From positions 1-7,491 of the forward strand of contig CAZRBV010000064.1 of NCBI GenBank assembly GCA_964598425.1: a DNA stretch of 7,491 bases, written 5' to 3'. The stretch comes from UBA12567 sp964598425. Its GTDB lineage: Bacteria > Planctomycetota > Phycisphaerae > Phycisphaerales > SM1A02. This document shows positions 1 to 6,328 of the stretch, in pieces. The notes under the pieces were generated by a model. The model did no database searches, was not told where the DNA came from, and worked only from the letters and a program-made list of their open reading frames with translations. The translations under genes were made by a program, and so were the position numbers. How positions within the stretch are numbered: the stretch's first letter is position 1; each line of letters starts with the position of its first letter.

Positions 1-90
1 TGGGCGGTCGGCTCGTGAATCTGGTCAGGGCTTGATCGCAGCAGCCATAAGCGTCGTTGTCCGCGCCATTGGTTTCCTGGCCGCCTACCA
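1..90 (+). ncRNA. ffs: Signal recognition particle RNA (small bacterial type), 5' end outside window
   Basis: This RNA forms the SRP with Ffh and directs nascent membrane proteins to FtsY. Bases 23-46 align without gaps, over 24 positions, to the conserved helix-8 segment of E. coli 4.5S RNA. GGTCAGG (23-29) and AGCAGCC (40-46), the two sides of the symmetric loop that binds the Ffh M domain, are both exact. The inner pairs G30-C39 and C31-G38 differ from E. coli (U-A, C-G) but still pair. Outside this core, 1-16 can pair with 51-63 with small bulges, and 64-90 would then pair with about 20-25 bases left of the window. A competing 11-bp helix (1-11 with 77-87) is also possible. The apical loop is UUGAUC rather than a GGAA/GNRA tetraloop. 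Position just upstream of dnaX matches the conserved scr/ffs-dnaX order. The 3' end at about 90 is estimated from the length of E. coli 4.5S RNA. Confidence 0.8.
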
Positions 91-135
91 CGCTCCCCGC
101 AGGGCCGAGGAGTTTGCAGAGAAAGGACTGTTCTC

Positions 136-1716
136 GTGGCGTATACCGTTCTTGCCCGTCGCTACCGCAGCCGTGACTTCGATGAAGTGGTTGGACAAGC
201 GTCCGTTGCCGACACACTTCGACGGGCTGTGGAGCAGAACCGAACCGCCCACGCATATCTCTTCTGTGGCACCAGGGGCGTCGGCAAGACGACGATGGCG
301 AGGATTTTTGCCAGGGCGATGAATGTGTCGGATGATCTGGCTGATGCCGAAGGAATCGCTGAGGCCATTATGCGGGGAGATGATCTGGATGTCATCGAAA
401 TCGATGGCGCGTCCAATCGCGGTGTGCAGGAAGCCCGCGATCTGATTGCGGGCGCAGGCCTCTCCCCTGCGCGATGTCGTTACCGCATTTACATTATTGA
501 CGAGGTTCACATGTTGACGACTGAGTCGTTCAACACGCTTCTCAAGACGATGGAGGAGCCGCCCGAGCACGTCAAGTTCATTCTGTGCACCACCGAGCCT
601 CACAAGGTACTTGCAACCATTCAGAGTCGTTGCCAACGCTTTGACTTCAAGCCAATCCCAAGGCATCTGATTGTCGGCCACCTCAAGGAGATTGTCGCGA
701 AGGAGGGTGTCAGCGTTGACGAGGCGGCACTTGGTCGAGTGGCGGAGCTCGGTAACGGTTCGATGCGAGACGCCCTCAGTGTGATGGATCGGCTGATGGC
801 AGCTGGGGATGACCGCATCTCTATGGAGATGGTCGAGGCGTCGCTTGGATTGCCTGAGACTGCGATCATCGATGAAATCATTTCTGGCATTGCTTCGTCG
901 CAGCCCGGCGTGGCTCTGGAGGCGGCCGATCGCTTGCTGGCATCCGGAACAAGTATCGATCAGGCCCTTGGGGCATTGACAGAGGCTTTCAGGCGAATGT
1001 TGCTGCTCAGTACGTGCGGGCTGCACACGGAAGTACTCGACCTTCCGGACGAATTGCGAGAGTCCCTCATGGAGCAGGCGAATCGGTTTGATCAGCCCTC
1101 GCTGGTTCACGCGATCGCCGTAAGCGAGTCGGTTGCGAGGCAGGGGCGTCTTGGTGCTTCATTCCGAGCGCTCTTTGATGCGGCCATCGTGAGACTCTCG
1201 CTTGCGTCGGATCTCATCGATCCCGCACGTGTTCGTGCACCGGTCGAGGCGGGGGCGAAAAAAAAAAGGCCTTCGCTGAAACCTGCTGAGAACAAGCCAA
1301 CGCTGAAAGCGAAGACTACGCCTGTAGCGAGTGAGTTGCCGCAGGCATCCCCTGCACCCCGGGGGCAGTCCGCCGGCGCCGATGAGGGACTCGAGGCCAT
1401 GTGGCAGCGCCTGCAGGAGGGAGCCACCTCGCAGGCTGCCAAGGCGACCTTTGCCGACGTCCAGCCAATTCGCTTTGACGAAAACCGAGTTGTGGTGCGT
1501 TCTGTTGAGGGCGTGATTCCTTCGATGGTTGTGGACCGCCTCACTGAGTGGCTGAGCGATGCTGCAGGACGAGGAATTCGGGTTGAACCCGAGTGTGAGC
1601 CTGAACCGCCGCGTGCAGCGGACTCGGCAGCTGATGTTGACGATCCTCGAGTCGATTTGGCGAAGGATCTCTTTGACGCGACCATCATTGACGTGAAGCC
1701 TGGATCCGGGAAGTAA
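136..1716 (+). CDS. dnaX: DNA polymerase III clamp-loader subunit tau/gamma
   Basis: This 526-residue AAA+ ATPase of the clamp loader opens and loads the beta sliding clamp, and its tau form links the loader to polymerase III. The N-terminal ATPase shows Walker A GTRGVGKTT (45-53), Walker B IYIIDEVH (118-125), a sensor-1-like CTTEPHKV (151-158), the SRC arginine-finger motif (164-166) and GSMRDALS with sensor-2 Arg211. Collar domain III runs to about residue 365. It is followed by a Lys/Pro/Ala linker and a shorter tau-type C-terminal region (about 418-526) ending in DLFDATIIDV. The usual four-cysteine zinc module after Walker A is missing: residues 63-85 contain no Cys and the segment is about 4 residues shorter than in E. 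coli. The GTG start is preceded by GAAAGGA (121-127) with an 8-base spacer and gives the family-typical MAYTVLARRYR N terminus. A run of ten A's falls at codons 375-378 (see the separate entry). It heads an apparent dnaX-ebfC-recR-rpoN unit. Confidence 0.96.
   Translation: MAYTVLARRYRSRDFDEVVGQASVADTLRRAVEQNRTAHAYLFCGTRGVGKTTMARIFARAMNVSDDLADAEGIAEAIMRGDDLDVIEIDGASNRGVQEARDLIAGAGLSPARCRYRIYIIDEVHMLTTESFNTLLKTMEEPPEHVKFILCTTEPHKVLATIQSRCQRFDFKPIPRHLIVGHLKEIVAKEGVSVDEAALGRVAELGNGSMRDALSVMDRLMAAGDDRISMEMVEASLGLPETAIIDEIISGIASSQPGVALEAADRLLASGTSIDQALGALTEAFRRMLLLSTCGLHTEVLDLPDELRESLMEQANRFDQPSLVHAIAVSESVARQGRLGASFRALFDAAIVRLSLASDLIDPARVRAPVEAGAKKKRPSLKPAENKPTLKAKTTPVASELPQASPAPRGQSAGADEGLEAMWQRLQEGATSQAAKATFADVQPIRFDENRVVVRSVEGVIPSMVVDRLTEWLSDAAGRGIRVEPECEPEPPRAADSAADVDDPRVDLAKDLFDATIIDVKPGSGK
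1246..1314 (+). other. Candidate programmed frameshift or slippage site in dnaX (tau/gamma switch)
   Basis: Ten consecutive A's (1258-1267) encode Lys375-Lys377 and the first base of Arg378, at the junction between the clamp-loader core and the tau-specific tail. A -1 shift (or one extra A in the mRNA) adds KAFAETC and stops at TGA 1287-1289, giving a 384-residue protein. A +1 shift (or one missing A) adds GLR and stops at TGA 1277-1279, giving 380 residues. A Shine-Dalgarno-like GAGG (1246-1249) lies upstream. A 7-bp inverted repeat, CTTCGCT (1271-1277) with AGCGAAG (1308-1314), begins four bases after the A run, with a 30-base loop. This resembles the three-part E. coli dnaX signal, and the long A run also resembles the Thermus dnaX transcriptional slippage site. 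That gamma is actually made here is inferred. Confidence 0.72.
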
Positions 1717-1729
1717 GGAGCCTGCGAAG

Positions 1730-2074
1730 ATGTTTGAGGGCATTCGAAATATGGCCGGCATGGCCTCGCTGATGCGGGATCTGCCTCGTATGCAGCAGCG
1801 AATGGAAGAGGTCAAGGCATCGCTGAGTTCACTGCGAGTTGAAGCGGTTGGCCCAGGGGGTGCAGTGCGAGCAGTGGCGAGCGGTGACCTGGAGATAGCT
1901 GAACTCACCATTGTCGACCCCGATCATCCGGAATTGGGCACGATGGTTCGTGAGACAGTGAACACGGCGCTGGGGATGGCTCGCGATGAGATGCGCCGGC
2001 GGCTGGCGGAAGCGGCCGAGGAAATGGGTTTGCCCGTGCCGGCTGATGGGATGCAGTTGCCGGGTGGGTTGTAG
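1730..2074 (+). CDS. ebfC: YbaB/EbfC-family nucleoid-associated protein
   Basis: This 114-residue protein belongs to the small dimeric YbaB/EbfC family, whose members bind DNA and are commonly encoded between dnaX and recR. The body (about 10-100) has the family layout: a first amphipathic helix (MAGMASLMRDLPRMQQRMEE), a central beta region with a Gly-containing GPGGAVRAVASGDLEIAELTI segment (split here only by description), and a long C-terminal helix around residues 70-99. The tail is short and Gly/Pro-containing. The ATG start has AAGGAG (1715-1720), which overlaps the dnaX stop codon, with a 9-base spacer. Its TAG stop shares one base with the recR GTG start, so translation of the pair is probably coupled. 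The role in nucleoid organisation or repair is taken from the family; nothing in this sequence identifies specific DNA targets. Confidence 0.92.
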   Translation: MFEGIRNMAGMASLMRDLPRMQQRMEEVKASLSSLRVEAVGPGGAVRAVASGDLEIAELTIVDPDHPELGTMVRETVNTALGMARDEMRRRLAEAAEEMGLPVPADGMQLPGGL

Positions 2075-2703
2075 TGGCAGCCGGTGGTTATCCAGAGCCA
2101 GTCGAGAGACTGATTGAATGCCTTGAGCGGATGCCTGGGATTGGCCGACGTACAGCTACCCGGCTCGCTTTTCATCTACTCAAAGCATCTCCCGATGAAA
2201 CGGCTGCGCTTGCTTCGGCAATCGGCGAACTGAGCAGTCGAGTCAGTTGTTGCGAGTGCTGCTGGCAGCTGACTGATGTGCAGCCATGTCGAATCTGCGC
2301 AGATGGTGCCCGAGATACCTCATGCGTACTCGTCGTGGAACAGCCACGGGATCTCATGAGCATCGAAGCGACCGGCCTGCATCGGGGTGTGTATCACGTT
2401 CTCACTGGGCGGCTGGATCCACTCGGCGGCGTTGGTCCGGAGGATCTCACGATTGCGGGCCTGCTTGACCGTGTTGATGAGCCGGAGCGAAACGCCGGCG
2501 GCGGCCGAATCGAGGAAGTCATTCTCGGGCTCAGCCCAACGCTTGAGGGCGACACCACGGCGCATCACATCGCTGAGGCTCTTTCGACTCGAGATGTGCG
2601 TGTGACGCGCCTCGCTCGGGGACTTTCCAGTGGCACGTCGCTGGAGTTTGCCACGCCGGCCATGCTGGCAGATGCCATTCTCGGGAGGGGATCGCGGGAA
2701 TGA
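2074..2703 (+). CDS. recR: Recombination mediator protein RecR
   Basis: RecR works with RecO (and RecF) to load RecA on single-stranded DNA at gaps during recombinational repair. The 209 residues show the full family architecture. A helix-hairpin-helix lies near the N terminus (MPGIGRRTATRLAFHLL, about 20-36). A C4 zinc finger has Cys60, Cys63, Cys72 and Cys75 around the LTD motif, with the same spacing as E. coli RecR. The Toprim domain starts at VLVVEQPRDL (85-94) and continues through VLTGRLDPLGGVGPEDL (109-125), and the C-terminal segment ends in ATPAMLADAILGR. Two extra cysteines (Cys59, Cys62) sit inside the finger. The GTG start overlaps the ebfC stop (TAGTG) and gives the expected N terminus with YPEPVERLIECL. 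There is only a weak G-rich ribosome-binding sequence, consistent with translational coupling. Confidence 0.96.
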   Translation: MAAGGYPEPVERLIECLERMPGIGRRTATRLAFHLLKASPDETAALASAIGELSSRVSCCECCWQLTDVQPCRICADGARDTSCVLVVEQPRDLMSIEATGLHRGVYHVLTGRLDPLGGVGPEDLTIAGLLDRVDEPERNAGGGRIEEVILGLSPTLEGDTTAHHIAEALSTRDVRVTRLARGLSSGTSLEFATPAMLADAILGRGSRE

Positions 2704-2751
2704 CGTGAGCATGGCGGGCACACGAGAATCGTGGAGTACCATAGATTTTCC

Positions 2752-4266
2752 ATGGATATGCGTTTCGAAACACGGCAGCAGGCTGGACTCTCTCAGCAGC
2801 AACGACTGAGCCCGCGGATGATCCAATCGATGGAGATTCTGCAGATGCCTATTCAGGCTTTGCAGGAGCGGATTGATCAGGAGTTGGAGTCGAATATTGC
2901 GTTGGAAGTCGACGAGCACCTGGCGGGACGATCTCCGGGATCTGACGGCGAGATCGGCGACGAAGAACTTGTTGTGGGGGAGTCGGACACATCGGGGGAC
3001 GGGGCCGATGACTTTGAGCGTTTGGCCACGATGGAGCGGTCCTACAAGGAAGCGTTTGACAACGAGTACTCCTCGTCGAGTTGGTCCGCCTCAAGGATGG
3101 CCGGTGAGCGGGACCGGAAGATGGACGCCATGGCGAACATCAGCGCGCGATCTGAGAATCTTGTCGATCAAGTCCTTCATCAGTGGTCGTTCGCCGATGT
3201 GCCCGATGACGTGGCAGAAGTTGGTCGGGTACTCATCGGGCATATCAACGATGACGGGTTGCTCGATCTGCCGCTTGAGGAGATTGCGTCGATCGAGTCT
3301 GAAGCCACGCACTCGGTGACTGTTGAGATGCTGAGGGAGGCCCAGCACGCGCTCCAGCGGCTTGTCGAGCCAAGTGGAATCGGCGCCTCGACGATTCAGG
3401 AGTGCCTGCTGATTCAAGTGGACGCATGGGCTCGACGCCCTGGCGAGGACATGGCGGCCTGGGAGCGTGTCCGAGAGCTCATCGAAGGGCACCTTGAGGA
3501 CCTCATCCAGAATCGGCTTCCGACCATTGTCAAAGGGACGGATCTGACTATTGATGAAATCAAGGCAGCCATCAAACTCATGCATCGGCTGAGCCTCTCG
3601 CCTGGAAAGCAGGTTGTGGATGAACATGTCCCGCCAGTGATTCCCGACGTCATCGTGGAATACGATCAGCAGCAAGACGAGTACGTTGCTGCGTTATGCG
3701 ATGGCGTTGTGCCGCCGCTTCGTGTGTCTCCTCGTTATGTCGAACTTGCCGGAGATAAGTCGGTGGAAGGAGATGCTCGCGCCTTCATCGGAAAGAATGT
3801 CAGCAACGCAAAGTGGCTCATCGAGTCAATCAACCAGCGGAGCAACGCCGTGCTGCGGGTTGTCCGCATCATCCTTGACAGGCAGCGTGGATGGTTCGAG
3901 CAGGGGGCTCGAGGGCTCAAACCACTTCCAATGACGGAGGTGGCTGATCTGCTCGGTGTTCATGTGGCGACCGTCAGTCGTGCCGTTGCAGAGAAGTGGA
4001 TGCAAACGCCCCGCGGCATCGTGCCGCTTCGCCGCTTCTTCTCAGGCGGTACCGAGACAACCAGTGGGGAAAATATGTCGTGGGAGGCCGTCAAGGAGGT
4101 CCTGCGCGAAATCGTCGATTCCGAAGATCCTGCTCACCCGCTCGGAGACGAGGCGATTGCTGCTGCCTTGCGAGACCGGGGTGTCGACATCGCTCGCCGG
4201 ACGGTCGTCAAGTATCGCCAGCAGCTTGGAATCCCGCCGGCAAGACTCCGTCGAACATACGAGTAG
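2752..4266 (+). CDS. rpoN: RNA polymerase sigma-54 factor
   Basis: Sigma-54 directs RNA polymerase to -24/-12 promoters and needs AAA+ activators to open them. Read from ATG 2752 the protein has 504 residues. Region I is glutamine-rich (LSQQQRLSPRMIQSMEILQM, 13-32), followed by an acidic linker (about 60-105) and the core-binding domain (about 130-330). Then come the WLIESINQRSNAVLRVV segment (355-371), the helix-turn-helix in PMTEVADLLGVHVATVSRAV (393-412), the TPRGIVPLRRFFS segment and the diagnostic RpoN box ARRTVVKYRQ (481-490). An in-frame GTG at 2731 would add seven residues (MEYHRFS) and an ATG at 2758 would remove two. I chose 2752 because it fits the short N terminus usual before region I; GGAG (2733-2736) is 15 bases upstream, which is long, so the exact start is uncertain. 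It follows recR after 48 bases and probably shares its transcript. Confidence 0.95.
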   Translation: MDMRFETRQQAGLSQQQRLSPRMIQSMEILQMPIQALQERIDQELESNIALEVDEHLAGRSPGSDGEIGDEELVVGESDTSGDGADDFERLATMERSYKEAFDNEYSSSSWSASRMAGERDRKMDAMANISARSENLVDQVLHQWSFADVPDDVAEVGRVLIGHINDDGLLDLPLEEIASIESEATHSVTVEMLREAQHALQRLVEPSGIGASTIQECLLIQVDAWARRPGEDMAAWERVRELIEGHLEDLIQNRLPTIVKGTDLTIDEIKAAIKLMHRLSLSPGKQVVDEHVPPVIPDVIVEYDQQQDEYVAALCDGVVPPLRVSPRYVELAGDKSVEGDARAFIGKNVSNAKWLIESINQRSNAVLRVVRIILDRQRGWFEQGARGLKPLPMTEVADLLGVHVATVSRAVAEKWMQTPRGIVPLRRFFSGGTETTSGENMSWEAVKEVLREIVDSEDPAHPLGDEAIAAALRDRGVDIARRTVVKYRQQLGIPPARLRRTYE

Positions 4267-4273
4267 TCGCGAG

Positions 4274-4837
4274 CTACAACTGTTCGATTTCCGCAGTCTT
4301 TTCGTTGCTCATCGTATCTACCTCGGAGATTTTGCTCTTCGTGAGGTCTTCAATCTCTTGCTTGAGGTTCTTGCCCATGTCCTCCGACAGGGAGTCGCTT
4401 TTGTCTTTGATTCTCGCGTCAATCTGCTTCATGCCGTCGCGGCGCTCGTTGCGAACAGCGACGCGCGTCTCTTCGGCGAGCTTTCGCACTTGGCCTGCAA
4501 GTTGAGTGCGCCGTTCGGCGGATGGAGGCGGAAGGTTGATTCGAATCGCCTCGCCTTCCACTTGGGGATTGAGTCCAAGATCAGCCGATTCAATTGACTT
4601 GGCAATTCCGTTCTTCAAGGTGGGATCGAACGGCTTGACGAGCAGTTGAGTTGCCTCTGGAACGGAGATGGCGGCGACGTCCCGCAAGTCTACGGTGGTG
4701 CCGTAGGCCTCGACTTTGAGGTACTCCAAGAGGGCAGTGCTGGCGCGTCCTGTGCGGATGCCACGGAGTTCCTTCTGCAGGTACTCGATCGACTTGTTCA
4801 TCCGGGCGCGGGTGTCCTTGGTGATCGTGTCCGCCAT
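4274..4837 (-). CDS. frr: Ribosome recycling factor
   Basis: RRF acts with EF-G to split post-termination ribosomes into subunits. The 187 residues match the family length (185 in E. coli). The sequence shows the N-terminal helix of the three-helix bundle (MADTITKDTRARMNKSIEYL), the conserved LRGIRTGRAS segment (24-33), the beta domain with ISVPEATQLLVKPFD (57-71), and the C-terminal helices with VRNERRDG (128-135), including the conserved Arg129 and Arg132. The start is the ATG at 4837-4835, giving MADTI; the longer open frame to 5008 runs through pyrH and is not real. A moderate AGGAAG ribosome-binding sequence lies upstream. It sits 38 bases downstream of pyrH, the usual pyrH-frr pairing, and its stop faces the rpoN stop across 7 bases. 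Confidence 0.96.
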   Translation of the reverse strand: MADTITKDTRARMNKSIEYLQKELRGIRTGRASTALLEYLKVEAYGTTVDLRDVAAISVPEATQLLVKPFDPTLKNGIAKSIESADLGLNPQVEGEAIRINLPPPSAERRTQLAGQVRKLAEETRVAVRNERRDGMKQIDARIKDKSDSLSEDMGKNLKQEIEDLTKSKISEVDTMSNEKTAEIEQL

Positions 4838-4875
4838 GATGTGCTCGCTTCCTGAGAGTGAAGATTGAACCGCGG

Positions 4876-5625
4876 TCAGCTGGATTCTACGGCGGTCTCG
4901 ACCGTGTTGTGAATGAGTGTCCCAACCGGCTCGCCTTGGACGACACGCATGATGTTGCCCGCCTCCTTGAAGTTGAAGACGATCACTGGCAGGTCGTGCT
5001 CCATGCACATTGACAGGGCAGTCAGGTCCATGACTCCCAGCCGCTCCTCGATGGCTTGTGAGAACGTCAGTTCATCGAAACGGCGGGCGCCCGGGTTCGC
5101 TACTGGGTCGGATTCGTAGACGCCATCGACTTTGGTCGCTTTGAGGACGACCTCGCAGTTGAGTTCCGTGGCGCGGAGTGAGGCGCACGTATCAGTCGTG
5201 AAGAACGGATTCCCCGTTCCGGCGGCGAGAATGATGCACCTGCCCTTTTCCATGTGCCGAAGAGCTCGCTTGCGAATAAAGGGCTCGGCGATAGAGGGCA
5301 TGTTGATCGCCGAAAGCAGCCGCGCGGGCTGGTCGAGATTCTCGACGGCCTCTTTCAGCGCCATGCCATTCATGACTGTTCCAAGCATGCCCATGTAGTC
5401 AGCCGTTGACTGGTCAATCCCGAGCCGGCGGGCGAGATTGGCACCCCGGATCATGTTGCCTCCACCGACCACGACCGCAAGGTTGACGCCGGTTCCGGCT
5501 ACAGCTGCGATCTCCGAGGCAATCTTGCGAAGTTCATTGCTGTCGATACCACCGTCACCGGGGCGGGAGAAACTCTCGCCACTGATTTTGAGGAGGACTC
5601 GCTTGAATGGACGTCTGCGGCTCAT
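4876..5625 (-). CDS. pyrH: Uridylate kinase (UMP kinase)
   Basis: PyrH phosphorylates UMP to UDP with ATP, the first committed kinase step towards UTP and CTP. The bacterial enzyme is a hexamer of the amino-acid-kinase fold, unrelated to eukaryotic UMP/CMP kinases. The 249 residues show KISGESF (13-19), the glycine-rich VVVGGGNMIRGA (51-62), TADYMGMLGTVMNGMAL (74-90), GTGNPFFTTDT (136-146), KATKVDGVY (162-170) with DP at 173-174, and VMDLTALSMCMEHDLPVIVFNF (given here as residues 198-219). The ATG at 5625-5623 has GAGG five bases upstream. Length and motifs are complete with no sign of disruption. It lies between an uncharacterised gene upstream and frr downstream on the same strand. The rpsB-tsf genes that often precede pyrH are not in the adjacent upstream position. 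Confidence 0.97.
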   Translation of the reverse strand: MSRRRPFKRVLLKISGESFSRPGDGGIDSNELRKIASEIAAVAGTGVNLAVVVGGGNMIRGANLARRLGIDQSTADYMGMLGTVMNGMALKEAVENLDQPARLLSAINMPSIAEPFIRKRALRHMEKGRCIILAAGTGNPFFTTDTCASLRATELNCEVVLKATKVDGVYESDPVANPGARRFDELTFSQAIEERLGVMDLTALSMCMEHDLPVIVFNFKEAGNIMRVVQGEPVGTLIHNTVETAVESS

Positions 5626-5676
5626 GTCAACCTCGTCTGCTTGTCCTGGAATCGGAATCCGGTCTGAGATCGGTGC

Positions 5677-6138
5677 TCAGGTGCCTTGGAGCCAGTTCAT
5701 TCTCTGGGTGAGCAAGGCCGTGACCTCGTCGAGCATGTTTCGTGCGGTGACTGGCCAAACGGCCCACTTGGTCGAGTAGGGTTCAGAGGCCAGCTCAAGG
5801 CCGTCGCGAATCGCTCGCTTCATACGCCGCGTATTGAGCTGCGATACAAATTCCTGATCCAGTGGGGCGGCAATCTGAAGGTTGTCCGGGGCAGGAACGA
5901 TGATTGCCACGGGATCATCCTCCGCGGTGTCCTCGCCCTCCAGGAAGTAGACAACGGCCCAGAACCAGCAGTCTCCGTACCAGCGGAGTGACTCCACAAT
6001 GTCGTCGCGCGAGGTCATGAACTCTCGGGCAATGTCGAAGAGTTCCGCGGCCGGAACCGGCAGATCCATTCGGAGATCCGAGATGCTCGGAACACTGAAT
6101 TCATCCTGCCACGGCGATCGCTTGTCGGTGATGGACAT
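5677..6138 (-). CDS. Uncharacterised 153-residue protein upstream of pyrH
   Basis: I do not recognise this family. The likely product starts MSITDKRSPWQDEF and is soluble-looking, with no signal peptide or clear membrane span. An aromatic patch (SLRWYGDCWFWAVVYFLEG, residues about 58-76) is followed by an acidic turn, a short hydrophobic strand VAIIVPAP, a basic helix (LNTRRMKRAIRDGL), then TKWAVWPV and a C-terminal amphipathic helix (MLDEVTALLTQRMNWL). This suggests a small alpha/beta domain. It is on the same strand as pyrH with about 50 bases between, so co-transcription with pyrH-frr is plausible. The frame stays open upstream to 6330, but that extension is rich in Arg, Pro and His and looks non-coding. 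No good ribosome-binding site precedes ATG 6138 (the leader there is C-rich), so a later start at MDLPVPAAEL (6069) remains possible. That the gene is real is inferred from its protein-like composition and placement. Confidence 0.75.
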   Translation of the reverse strand: MSITDKRSPWQDEFSVPSISDLRMDLPVPAAELFDIAREFMTSRDDIVESLRWYGDCWFWAVVYFLEGEDTAEDDPVAIIVPAPDNLQIAAPLDQEFVSQLNTRRMKRAIRDGLELASEPYSTKWAVWPVTARNMLDEVTALLTQRMNWLQGT

Positions 6139-6227
6139 AGGGGGGACATGATATCGGCTCTGCCGCGATCCGGTGGCTCTGGAGTGGCGGTGCAGATGCG
6201 TGTGCTGCGGGGCCTGCGCTGTGGCGT

Positions 6228-6246
6228 CCGCTTCCGAGGGAGGCGG
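6228..6246. repeat. Short hairpin in the spacer between divergent genes
   Basis: CCGCTTCC (6228-6235) can pair with GGAGGCGG (6239-6246) through eight pairs, one of them G-T, around a 3-base loop. It lies in the 190-base spacer between the - strand unknown gene and the + strand response regulator, about 80 bases before the latter's start. No T tract follows on either strand, so it is not a typical intrinsic terminator. It could be a leader structure or an operator, or chance in a GC-rich stretch. I see no convincing sigma-70 promoter in this spacer. Confidence 0.4.
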
Positions 6247-6328
6247 TCGTGGGAGGCTTACGTGGTATTCGGGCGTTCCGAGGCGGGGGCGCGGTACTCG
6301 ATGGCGTCGCGCTTGGTAGGATCGTGAC

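Noticed and set aside
93..115. Possible terminator for the SRP RNA (CTCC...GGAG then TTT)
   Set aside because: The stem is only four pairs with poor inner pairing and three T's; too weak to call, and dnaX may be read from the same transcript.
85..1110. Long - strand open frame of 341 codons opposite dnaX
   Set aside because: It lies antisense to an unmistakable dnaX and spans the SRP RNA end; the translation has no family features and is a shadow of the biased codon use.
3956..4597. + strand open frame of 213 codons crossing the rpoN end and frr
   Set aside because: It overlaps rpoN in another frame and is antisense to frr; the sequence has no family features.
4838..5008. N-terminal extension of frr on the - strand
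   Set aside because: The extension lies inside pyrH in another frame, while the internal ATG at 4837 gives the exact RRF N terminus and length.
6185..6199. Possible sigma-54 promoter (TGGCGG-N5-ATGC) upstream of the response regulator
   Set aside because: GG-N10-GC is common by chance in GC-rich DNA, the hexamer matches only partly, and it lies about 130 bases before the start.
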